DNA from: Mastigias papua
Taxonomy: Eukaryota > Cnidaria > Scyphozoa > Rhizostomeae > Mastigiidae
Length of the DNA: 64,000 bases
Reading direction: 5' to 3'
Assembly: GCA_964019165.1 (NCBI GenBank)
Contig: OZ025276.1
Span: 7,068,820-7,132,819 of the forward strand
Shown here: positions 37,615 to 51,964 of the stretch, one piece after another
How the letters are laid out: each line of letters begins with the position of its first letter
Numbering within the stretch: position 1 is the stretch's first letter
The notes under the pieces: model-generated
Databases searched by the model: none
The model's input: the letters and a program-made list of their open reading frames with translations, nothing else
What the model was told of the DNA's origin: nothing
Made by a program: the position numbers and the translations under genes

Positions 37615-38730
37615 GCCTGGTTTAAAGGTCACATTTCTTCCGCATCGTGTTAAATACAATTCAATTTTATTTTTTTTTTATATATCACTTGAAATATTAA
37701 AATAAAATAAAAATACAATATCATACTTTGTTTGCACCACATACAGCCGGAAAGGACTCTGAGTCATCTGGTCCCAACTGCATATGGCGCTTACTATTTA
37801 GTATAGTTACATCAAAATAAGAAAAGGTCATCTCACATCAGAAGTCCTATGATTAACAATTATTTGATAAAATGACATGCTAGATGTCCAGGAAAAACAA
37901 TTTAAGCATATATGTTGAACATTTGAAGATGTCCAATAATACTAGACATTTGATGTGAGATGAGCTATTTACTATTCTAAACAAACCCAACGACGATAGA
38001 AAAATTAAAAATAGATAATGCGCTGCTGTTGTATGTGCTCACACCACCCTTCTAGTCGACAAGATAAATGATATTGTTGCCTCCAGGATTAATTTATTAG
38101 CTATATAGTTAAAACGCGGATTTCCAAAAAGGAGAAGTTCACAAAGGGCACCGGAGCTTAGATTTCCAAGCTCAAGTCCAGGGGTTCTCGAAAGCTGGTC
38201 AAGGAGGTCGTTTCGCATCTGCTCAATTCAATTCAATTCGACTGTAATGTGGCAAAATACGACAACAGATTAAAAGGTCGCATTTAATTCTATCGCAGCA
38301 AATTCCAGAGTGGCATCAAAAAACTGAACGCATGCGCTTTTAGCAATATGGTGTTTAGCAATAGTGTAGTTGCGCGCTTATGTTCGAAATTCGTCAAAAT
38401 TGTGCAACTTCCACCAAAATCATGAAGTAGTGTTTCCTTTTCTCGTCTTTTCTTATGTTATTCTCCCGCATTTTTCCAATTAATTTGAAAGAACTTAAAG
38501 ACATGAGCTTCGCTGCCTTGATCATTTTAATTTGACGCAACACAAACGTGACCATTAAATCGAGTCGCATTTCTGCCGTTTAATGCGACAAGCCTGGTGA
38601 ACTACTGTCGAATTAAACTATTTAATTCGGCAATGGATTTAAAGGTGAGCTTCTGCCGCATGAAATTGACACTTAGTTTTTCAGACTGCTTTATTTAATT
38701 CGAAGCGGCATAAATGCGACCTTTAAACAT
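37615..38730. mobile_element. non-autonomous DNA element, TIR with TTTAAAGGTCRCATTT
   Basis: The left end GCCTGGTTTAAAGGTCACAT pairs with the right end (reverse complement GGTATGTTTAAAGGTCGCAT). AAAGGTCGCATTTAAT-type and GACAAGCCTGG motifs recur internally. No transposase frame seen. Boundaries approximate; target duplication not resolved. Confidence 0.6.
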
Positions 38731-39057
38731 ACCATAAATCCTCGAATTAGCCCCCCTGGGGGTTATTTATTTTTGCTGCTTTTTGGGTGGGGGCTTATTC
38801 GAGGGGGGCTTATTCGAGGAGAGGGCTTATAAAATTATTTGAGAAATGTCATATAAAAAGCTCATTGCCAAAGCTCCTTTTCACCATACTACTACAAGAA
38901 CAGTCTATATTTAAGCATTAGTCTTTATTATAGTCTTCATCATCACCTAGGGTGGGGGCTTTTTGGAAGGGGGCTTATTAACAATTTGAAGTTTTAGCAT
39001 GGGGGCTTATTCCAGGGGGGCTTATTCGAGGGGAGGGCTAATTCGAGGATTTACGGT
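38731..39057. mobile_element. MITE, TIR ACCRTAAATCCTCGAATTAG
   Basis: The left end ACCATAAATCCTCGAATTAG pairs with the right end CTAATTCGAGGATTTACGGT. The inside carries repeated GGGGGCTTATTCGAGG units on one strand. No coding capacity; no target duplication recognised. Confidence 0.75.
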
Positions 39058-41371
<2,314 letters not shown>

Positions 41372-41388
41372 ATAACAAGAAACCACCA

Positions 41389-41960
41389 TCATCATCATCA
41401 TCATTTCAATTCTTTATAGGAGGGTAGCTCTTCAGCAAAGCTGATTTTCAAGAGTCCCTCCGCTTAGAAAAAGTTTGCAATTTATATAATATAATACTTA
41501 AAATACATAATTACAATCAAAATTTATTAAAATCTAAATCAAAATTAAGCTAATCAGAAATAAAATTCAATACTAAAAATGTCCAGATTTACATAGAATA
41601 TAAGCCATAAGGTTTTCTAAATAGAGGCTTTAAAGCTGATCAGGTTTACGGCTTGTTTAGATTCAACTGAGAGACTGTTCCAATAATTTGCACCTCTGAA
41701 TGAAAAGCATCTTTGACCAGTTGCAGTTTTCATCAGTGGCAACTTTAGGTCATTTGAAGTATTTCGCAATTTGTGAACAGAGCTTTGCGAGTTTCTCGAG
41801 AAAAGTTCAGTCAGATATTGTGGAGCACTATGGAGTTCTTGAAATTCTTCTGTCATCTTTCAAATACCAACGATTGCCTGTCACTGCATACAATTTTAAA
41901 CTTTCAATTAGCTACTTTTGTCTTGGCTTCGAGCAGCTTTGTTAACTCTGTCGTCATTTA
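41389..41960 (-). pseudogene. LINE (CR1/L2-like) C-terminus and 3' tail, minus strand
   Basis: The minus-strand frame 41617-41856 reads SAPQYLTELFSRNSQSSVH and RCFSFRGANYWNSLSVES, the end of ORF2. The inverted hairpin tail at about 41400-41460 marks the 3' end. A (CAT)n run sits at its outer edge (about 41388-41405). It lies tail to tail with the copy at 41218-41371. Confidence 0.8.
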
Positions 41961-42636
41961 GAAAAGCTTTATTTACTCTTTCATTATTTACATACTTTTC
42001 TGATTTGATGCCGAATTACCGCATGCACAACTCCCTTTGGGATATTTCGTACTGTTTCCCCTGGTTGGTTTCACGAGTTTATTCGGATTGTCAGAAGATG
42101 CATGATTTTCTACGGCCGATTTGAGACAACGTTTCAACTGAGTTCTCATCACACTCTTCAAAATGACTGCGAGCAGCAGATAACTATTTCCGCTATAGGT
42201 GTTTACTAATATCTATCATTAAAAAGGCCTCCTGTCAATAGTGAGTATGAAAAGTCTAACAAACTGATTTTCTGAAAGCAAGCAGAGCATTGGGAACAGA
42301 CATGAAAATAGAAGGTGAGTACTATATTGTTCTACGTATGTTTCATAGCACTTAAATTATTTACAAGTGCACCCACACACCTGTGTCAGCGTTGAACGCA
42401 TTCTGAGAACAAATTTGTTCAATAGCATTTCAATGAAAATTAAAGTTGAATTTACCGGATTTATGCATCTCAGCCTGTGTTACATTTAGTGTATAGTCAC
42501 CACACGGACTAACATAACGGCCTTGAAAATTAGCGGTAGATCACATTACTGTGGGCGAATGGAAAATGATAAAATGTGCCTAAATATCAAATCTAATAAT
42601 GATTTAGTTCAAAGACAACTTCGCTGTGAGGGACTG
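41961..42636. other. unassigned sequence
   Basis: No recognisable gene or repeat boundary. Confidence 0.4.
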
Positions 42637-43008
42637 GCGGATGTGCAGTTTAGGGTAACAGCCAAATCGCGTTAAAGTCTATACGAAATTACTCCTTACG
42701 ATGAAGACAGTCGAAACAAATGATAAAAAGTGCGGTTCTACTTACCAATTACTTAGGGTTCGGGTTAGGGTCAGGATTAGGGTTTTGTGCAGGGTAAGGG
42801 TCAGGGTTAGGGTTAGTTGTAGAATTGGCGGAAGTTTCTTAATGGACAAAGGGATTTCAATGTTGATTGAGGGAAAAATAAGAGTAAATAAGTAGTTAGT
42901 AAGTAGAACCGCACTTTTTATCGTTTGTTTCGACTGTCTTCATCGTAAGGAGTAATTTCGTATAGAATTTAACGCGATTTGGCAGTTACCCTAATCTGCA
43001 CATCCGCC
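42637..43008. mobile_element. fold-back element with telomere-like repeats in the loop
   Basis: Arms of about 113 bp (42637-42749 and 42894-43008) are almost perfect reverse complements, from GGCGGATGTGCAG inward past GTGCGGTTCTACTTAC. The loop (42757-42822) is made of degenerate TTAGGG units (for example GGGTTAGGGTTAG), the animal telomere motif. No coding capacity. Confidence 0.85.
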
Positions 43009-43009
43009 C

Positions 43010-43186
43010 CATAGCTCTTCATCTGTACATTCATATTCTGTCTCATTTCGCCCCATAGGGAGAGGGTTGGGTTGGGGTTAGGGCGAGCGTTAGTTATTTT
43101 ATTTCCGCCATTATTAATATATGAAAAATAAGTAGAATAGTCATAATGGCGGACATGAAATACTATCGCTAACCCTAAACCTTTAT
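43010..43186. repeat. nested inverted repeats next to the hairpin element
   Basis: ATAGCTCTTCATCTGTACAT at 43011 is the inverse of a segment near 43520-43543, spanning the MITE at 43231-43511. A second smaller pair, GTTAGGGCGAGCGTTAGTTA and its imperfect inverse near 43165-43186, lies inside it. Probably remains of another fold-back element. Confidence 0.55.
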
Positions 43187-43230
43187 CATAAATTGCACCA
43201 TAACCTCGCCCTTTGTGGTAAATGGAGTAA

Positions 43231-43511
43231 GGGAGCGGTCATTATTTATAACCGGGGTGGGACTGAAGATAAAATGGTGGGGTAACTGAAGAAATTACGC
43301 TTGGCTAGGTGGGGTAGAAGAATAATTTCTGGCCACGGGGGTATTGTAAAAACGCATACTACATTTAAGTATTAATACACTATTGTTCTACTGTTTTCCT
43401 TCGGTGGGGTAAAGGAAATTTGACTTTAGCAAATGGTGGCGTAAACTTTTTTAAGGGAACATAACACTTTCTCTTCAGTCCCCACCCCTGCCATAGATAA
43501 TGACCGCTCCC
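43231..43511. mobile_element. MITE, TIR GGGAGCGGTCATT family, copy 2
   Basis: 281 bp. TIRs GGGAGCGGTCATTATTTAT and ATAGATAATGACCGCTCCC; 3-bp duplication TAA on both sides (43228-43230 and 43512-43514). Same family as 29902-30183. Confidence 0.85.
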
Positions 43512-43539
43512 TAACAAATGAATGTACAAATGAAGAGCT

Positions 43540-43977
43540 ATCGAATTGTGTATAACTTATGGGGGTGGGCCCTTGTAATCGATAAAAGTTGCAAATGCAC
43601 AATAGCACCAACACAAAAATCTGTGTGTGCTAGAATTGGTACAATATAGTAACATTCCGTGAGGACAAAGTGCATTGATTTAACTGTTATGATTTAGTAT
43701 TGTTATGGTGATTGAGAAGAGATACAAAATTTGAAATTTTTGTTTTAGTTGTGTTTTCTGACTAATTATATCCTCAGAACTTGCGAAAACTAATGTCACT
43801 GAGCCGAGGTGGTTTCCCGAAACATGGTTTTCTATCGCCCATAGGAAGTATGATATTTCCTTTGGTTTCCTTCATACGCTAAAGCATTTGTCCTTGCCCA
43901 CTCTATACACATCCGCCAGCTATTGAATGGTGTATAATTTATGAGGGTAGCTCTTGTAATCGATAAGATGTGTCAAA
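43540..43977. repeat. pair of about 60-bp direct repeats
   Basis: AGCTATCGAATTGTGTATAA at about 43540 and AGCTATTGAATGGTGTATAA at about 43918 begin two similar segments, both ending near CTTGTAATCGATAA. Sequence between them is unassigned. Confidence 0.6.
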
Positions 43978-45547
43978 GTGCATTAGTGTCCTCGCCCCTT
44001 TTGGTCTGCTATATGGACCCTTGGGAACGCTTTCCAAAGTGTATTTATTTCGATCCATTCCCATAAAGTCTGGAGTAAACGGTTGGAACTGATCCAAACA
44101 AGTACACTTCGGGAACGAGGCATGCAATTCATTTTTCATTAAAAAATTGTTTACTTCATTATTATTTGGCAGCTTGTGCAGTATATTGTCCATTGATTTA
44201 AAAGTTTTAGCGTTTATCAGCTGTGACCAATCCCGGGGTCCCTCTTTGTGAATAGAACCGACGGAAACAATCATGAAAAGTAGAAGTAGCCTGATCTGAC
44301 TGTAATTCTAAATGCACAGCTCCTTCCACAGTACATGAACAGATACAAAAATATGCTTTGCATATGTTACCATTATTCTTGAGGAACAAACGATGGATAG
44401 TCAATTTTTACCGAGATGAAAGCTGGGGCTTTTTTGACCCAAATGTCTTGATGAGGGGCGGGCACTGATACATTGGACGCTTTGAAATCTAACAATTTAC
44501 AACGAAAACATGGCTTTATTGTATTTAGCACACTATTTTCCCTTATACCCCCAAACTCTACAGCGCAGTTCACCCAAGGTTGCACCCACCATCAAATGAT
44601 AGACTCTTTTATGGCAATCCAATATTACCAAGTGTATAAACCTGTGGTCTCTGGGCAATAAAATGGGGAGACCGGATTTTACTTCGAGTTCTGCATTACG
44701 TAATCTGCCATGGCAAACATATATTTCTGTTTTATTAACTATGCGTAAATTAACCTCTGTTTTCTCAGAATTTTCACTATTCTTCACATCTTCTTGTGCA
44801 TCTGATATCCAATTTCTCTTTGCCTCTTCCTACTCCACAACTTCCAGCTCTCCTAGTCTACTCTTTCTCTTCTCATTGGCTCTTCTTAGCTTGTAATTGA
44901 ACCTCTTTACCCAAGCAGCTACTCTAAGTAGTCTTTCTAGTAACTGAATCTATTCAATGCTATAACATTTTCTATTTTTCTAACACCTGCTCCTTCAATA
45001 ACTGTAAATATGCATACCTCCTTTCTCTCATTGCCTACTTCAGTTGAATTATGCAATACCAAAAACCGATAAGCCATTCACTTTATGTCTTCCTAACCAC
45101 TCAGAAACTTTCCACAGCAACTGGCTTGTGTTAAGATAGGGTGCTGTTATCCCTCTTGAGCCTATGTCACCAGGGTTATCTTTACCAGCTACAACTCCCC
45201 GTTGCTCTTTCTCTATTAACTTCAAGTATCTCTCTTAACCTAGAACTGCACCGATTGCTTCTATTCTCCATTAGTATATACCCATACAATGCCGTCTTGC
45301 CTTCTAACCAGAGTCGTACTCTCTCAATCTTAGTACTGGAGGATATTGCTTGAATCATATTGCTCATTAGGCCAGCGAAAACTCTAGCGGACATTAATTC
45401 TACAAAGGACAAGAGAGGCTCCTCAATGGGAGCCAATCGTTTTTCACCACAAATCAATTTGGTAAAATACCTTCTGCGCTTCATACACTATAGAAGAGTG
45501 TACTGTAGGTCTCTAAGCTTGCGTCTCCCAAATCATATGAGTCATAA

Positions 45548-46429
45548 GGGACCGGTCATTTAATATCTACTAGGGGGGACCGGAGTGATTTGGCATGGGC
45601 CATGAAATTTATTTTGGGAATGAAGATGGGCTACCAACTTTTTCTTAAACAACAAGATGGGCCATGAAATATTTTTTGAAAGATTCTCAAACATATGTCA
45701 TCATTGAAATAAACTAATAAACTGAGGAAATTCTCAAACAACACACAAAGTAGAATTTTAGCACCTAGTGTCTAGTATTAGGATCAGGAGTAAATGTCAA
45801 TTTCATCTGAGTTTGAAGAGGAACAGGTTCCAGAATCAGACCCTAAATCTGAAGGATCAGTCTCATCTAAGGCAACAGCTTGGACTGCTTCTGTCTGGGC
45901 ACTAGGTGTTGTTCTCTTTTTGATAGTCATCATTTGAATGATGCTACGCTGCTTCTTATTAGCAGTTGCCCTCAATACCTTTCTTTTGCTTGCTTCAAGT
46001 GTAGTTGTTTGCTTTACAGCAAGAGCACTGACCATCTTCTCAACAACCGCAACAGCATCTACATCAAAACAGCCATTTGAAATTAGAAATTTCAATGCCT
46101 CCAAGTGATATCTGGGAACCACCCCATCTTTTCTTTCAATCTCTAGTATGTTTAGTGCACTTATCTAGGTATGAATCATTTATATATGCCTGGAATGGGT
46201 ATTGTAAGCCCTATATTGAAATGTTCATTTGAACATGAAAAAGAGGATATAGTTCATTTTTATGTTTTTCAAGGAGTTTAAGTAGTTGCAGGGGGGCCGT
46301 GAAATTTTTTATATTTTATCAGATGGGTTTCAAAATTTTCTTGAGTGCTGGAGATGGGCCATCAAATTTTTTCACAAAATTTACCAAATCACTCCAGCCC
46401 CCTCTAGTAGATATTAAATGACTGGTCCC
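45548..46429. mobile_element. DNA element, TIR GGGACCGGTCATT (3-bp TAA duplication)
   Basis: 882 bp, inserted in the BEL/Pao remnant. TIRs extend over about 45 bp (left GGGACCGGTCATTTAATATC, right GATATTAAATGACTGGTCCC). Duplication TAA at 45545-45547 and 46430-46432. The TIR start resembles the GGGAGCGGTCAT family. It contains one minus-strand open frame (45784-46122) of unknown kind. Confidence 0.85.
45784..46122 (-). CDS. unknown 112-residue ORF inside the DNA element
   Basis: Not recognised. N-terminal MVPRYHLEALKFLISNG, a basic middle (KRKVLRATANKKQRS) and an acidic Ser/Asp tail (SDLGSDSGTCSSSNSDEID). No DDE motif. It could be the tail exon of a degenerated element protein or a chance frame. 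Confidence 0.3.
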   Translation of the reverse strand: MVPRYHLEALKFLISNGCFDVDAVAVVEKMVSALAVKQTTTLEASKRKVLRATANKKQRSIIQMMTIKKRTTPSAQTEAVQAVALDETDPSDLGSDSGTCSSSNSDEIDIYS

Positions 46430-46820
46430 TAATGGGAAATTTCACTTCCAACTTAACTGAAGATACTTCTTTAGCATGGGAATTAATTTCGCTTGATCAA
46501 TACCACTGTTTCATTCTTTCCGCTCTTCCTTCTTTCTCCAGGGATTGTGCTTTCCTAGTCAAGTTTTCTAGTTCACAGAGTCTGAAACAAAACTCTATCC
46601 TGGAATCCAATAGGTGGTATTAGCCCTAGGGGGTCAAATAAAATGTCATGGGACCTCAAGATTACTTTTTTAGTAGCCTTTTTAACTTTTATACTTTTCC
46701 CTGTGTTAGCATGGTCAATTGTTATAGGTACCACGATCACATTGCTTTACTTGTCCATCACACCAAGCCAAGCTTTTAACAAAATTCTCTGTAGCAATAC
46801 TGGGTTGTTGTTAAATAGCT

Positions 46821-47897
46821 AGATGATGCAAATCCCTATATTTAAGACTTACAGCAGGCAACTTCAATATTGGTAATGAGAAACAAACTTCGTATATCAG
46901 GACTTATATTCATTGGCATGCTTTAGAACTTTTGAGTAGAAAATGCGGTGGCGAAAGAACTCCACACACTGGTTTGAACAAGGCTCAGTGGAGCAGTAGA
47001 AGGTAGTTTTGGTAAAATTTTCCAGAATATTTCATGCATTATGGTCTCTGTTAAAAATTGGAATTATGGTAAGGGGCAGTGGAACGCTAGAGGATACTCT
47101 TCTAGATCTAAGGAAAAGTGGAGCACCCTTAACATCTTAAACCTCCTTCCATATCAAATTATTTGACAGGATGAGTATGAAATCAAGATTCCTACTGAAA
47201 TAAAAAATGGGGTACAGTTGATCTAACATTCTAAGCTGAATACCCGAGAATCAGGAACGTATTCAAAAATTCTTACAAGGGAGTGATGAAATATATTAGT
47301 GATGTAGAAAACACCAGGTTGGGGTCCAACACGATAGAAAATTTTTAAATTTTGTCTTTTAGAATAGGTAAAAGACGTCTCCCAGATTACAATTTCAACC
47401 AATATGCACTTTTTATATGACAATCACTTTTTTGTCTGAGTCTCAATTTTTTTCATATTTTCCAGAAATTGAGGCAGAGATTTTCATACGATCTTCTCAA
47501 TTTTTACTGGAGTAAGCTTGCTAAATGATGTGAGTATTATTTGTTGTAGAACAGTTTGCTCCTTGCTTTTGTGGGGAATTTGCATATAACAAGTGCATGC
47601 CGGCTGCGAGGTAGATATTAAAGGAGCTTACAAAGATAAGCTAATACAGCAGAAACCCACATAAAAAGCCTAATTGTCATAAAATCCTGGAGGCTGAAAT
47701 TTCATCCGTTGAATCGCCTAAATAAGAACATCAAGGAGACTGGAGCTGGGATTGTTTGTCATGAGTTGTTTGATGGTTCTACTACAATAAACTTGATAAA
47801 CACATTCAAAATCAAGTTCCTCTTTCTCCTTCTTAACTCTGATCGGATAATTGTGGTAACTGTAAATTCCAATCAGTTATAGTCTACAGGTAATTCC
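46821..47897. other. unassigned sequence
   Basis: No recognisable gene. Part may be further BEL/Pao debris. Confidence 0.4.
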
Positions 47898-48082
47898 AGA
47901 CCCTTTACAGCTCCAGTAATATGCCTGCTTCCATTGCACTGTGCCTCTCTCTTGCCATAGACTCTTTGCAGCTCCAGTAATATGCCTGCTTCCATTACAC
48001 TGTGCCTCTCTCTCGCCACAGACCCTTTCCAGCTCCAGCAATATGCCTGCTTCCATTACGCTGTGCCTCTATCTCGTCATAG
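47898..48082. repeat. tandem repeat, 61 bp x 3
   Basis: Three copies at a 61-bp period of a unit containing CTCCAGTAATATGCCTGCTT and CACTGTGCCTCTCTC, with a few changes each. Confidence 0.9.
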
Positions 48083-48852
48083 TCCATTAAAAAATTGGAG
48101 AAAACCTTTGACTTTCCAATTGGAACGTAGCCAACCATTTTGCCATGAATTCTTCAGATATTGATAAGAATTTTCAGTTGCACAACAAGCTATAAGATTG
48201 TTAAACAAAGATTCTGGCCTACAAGTGTTCTCAAGAATTGTCAAGAATTCTAGAGCTGAAAACAGTGTTAATCTGTTCATGGCATGCACTGTATATAGGA
48301 GCCTTTTTAAAAAACCTAACCAGCTGGAATTAAGAACACCAAACCATTAATTAAGAACCCATTCAGGTTGCCAGGAAAATCCTGGGCTCTGTTATGGGGA
48401 TTTCTACTTTATCGATTTCTGGCACGTAGAAAGGATTGACTTCAGAACTTGCTTTTTCAAATTTTCTTAACAAGTTGACCTTTTGTACCTCATTTCCTTA
48501 TAGATGGTTGTCTTATCGAAAGTGCGTGTAGTGTACGGCAATGCAAAGGCAATGTCTATAACCTTAATGTGCATTTGCATTGAGTCAAACAGTATGCATG
48601 GAAAGCTGTAACTATGGGAGATTGCATCAAAGACCTTTGGAATAGGGCTATTAATGACAAACGGAAGTCGGCCTCTTTGAAAAAGTTTGAGAAGATAAAA
48701 AGCTTTTGATTTCAGTTCAAAACGTTTTTCCTCAGAGCTCAACTATGATGAGAATTTTAGAACCAAAGGCTAAACTATGATGCAAATTTTAGTACATTTA
48801 CACGATTAACATTGGTCATAATTTTTTTCCAGCGCAACGTAGAAATATGAAG
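48083..48852. other. unassigned sequence
   Basis: Nothing recognisable. Confidence 0.4.
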
Positions 48853-49212
48853 CAAATACACGTTTCTTTTTTATAAGAAAAAAGTTTATAAGAAAATGAG
48901 GCTCAAATTGCCAAAATCTTAAGAAAATCCTAGGAAAATCATAATGCTCAAGTTCAAAAAAGTGCTAAGAAAATCACAGTTCATCTTCTTTACATGCCAG
49001 AAATTGATATTGGCTCATTTTTGCAAACTCTCGTACAAAGGTCAAGACTTATTGTGGCCCAACAAATACAGAATAGCCTGTTTCAGCCAGTTTTTTCCTG
49101 CAAAAGTTAAGAAAATCTTAAGAAAATTTCAGCCTCAAATTCGTGAAAAGTTAAGAAAATTGAGCCTCAGGAAAAAAGTTGTTTTTCTTATAAAAAAAAG
49201 ACGTGTATGTTT
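48853..49212. mobile_element. fold-back MITE, end TACACGTTT...TATAAGAAA, copy 1
   Basis: ATACACGTTTCTTTTTTATA at the left is the inverse of TATAAAAAAAAGACGTGTAT at the right. AAGAAAATC recurs inside. The outer borders may reach 48790 and 49235. Same end sequence as 51401-51964. Confidence 0.65.
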
Positions 49213-49235
49213 CGAATTTGACCGTGTAAACACAC

Positions 49236-51298
<2,063 letters not shown>

Positions 51299-51400
51299 GT
51301 ACGGCTAGCTAGTGATTGCATATATTAGAATGTGACAACCAAACTAGAACTGCGGCTTCATCAAAGGACACAGCGCACCATTTTCAATCGAATGCGCTTT

Positions 51401-51964
51401 GTACACGTTTTTTTTATAAGAAACCTAGCTCAAGGCCTAGTACTAAAAGTTTCTTAATTTTTGGCCACATTTTAGTTCTAAAAGTTTCTTAAAAGTTTCT
51501 TTATTTAATGAACAAAGATTGGATTGAAAAAGATATAAAGCACGTGGATATGGTAAACTATTAGCATGATAGCAGACAAAAGACATTAGTGCGGCTCTAA
51601 GCCTAAATCAACCTCATGTCCAAACCGTTAATTTCAGTAAACTTTATATAATCTTCACTTTGGTCCTCGAAAAGGGTACATTATTGGTTCAATTTTGTGT
51701 TGAACTAGGTAATGGCTCCAATGCACCATTTGTCGCAAAAATGCGCATATCTTCCTATCAACCAAAGGATCTTTCTCACATCTTTTAGTTGACACTTGTT
51801 ACATCCATGGAGGAAATATATTTCACAAACCCCAAACTTTGAAATAGCACAGAAATTTCTAAAGTTTCTTAGCTCTTTCATTGTAGTTCTAAAAGTTTCT
51901 TAATTTTTTACATGTCTAGTACTAGGTTGCTTATAACTGGTTTCTTATAGAAATAAACGTGTAC
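51401..51964. mobile_element. fold-back MITE, end GTACACGTTT...TATAAGAAACC, copy 2
   Basis: The left end GTACACGTTTTTTTTATAAG pairs with the right end CTTATAGAAATAAACGTGTAC. Subterminal AAAGTTTCTTAA motifs recur in both halves. No coding capacity. Confidence 0.75.

Larger units (their letters stand above)
43940..46820 (-). pseudogene. BEL/Pao LTR retrotransposon remnant
   Basis: Read from high to low coordinates: KKVILRSHDILFDPLGLIPP (RT-RNase H linker) near 46650; an RNase H region with LGDASLETYST bridging the DNA element inserted at 45548-46429; KRVAPI-like text and VRLWLEGKTALYGYI (45182-45484); NPGDIGSRGI near 45150; then the integrase finger (GRLRNAELEVKSGLPILLPR) at 44533-44787 and the integrase core (AVHLELQSDQATSTFHDCF) near 44300. 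Frames change repeatedly and no LTR was recognised, so it is old and dead. Gag, protease and the RT core are absent. Confidence 0.85.

Noticed and set aside
41389..41405. CRISPR-like or other short repeat array
   Set aside because: Only a (CAT)n run at a LINE 3' end. No CRISPR array exists in the window and the genome is eukaryotic.
42701..42895. Open frame rich in RVRVR
   Set aside because: It is the translation of telomere-like repeats in a hairpin loop.
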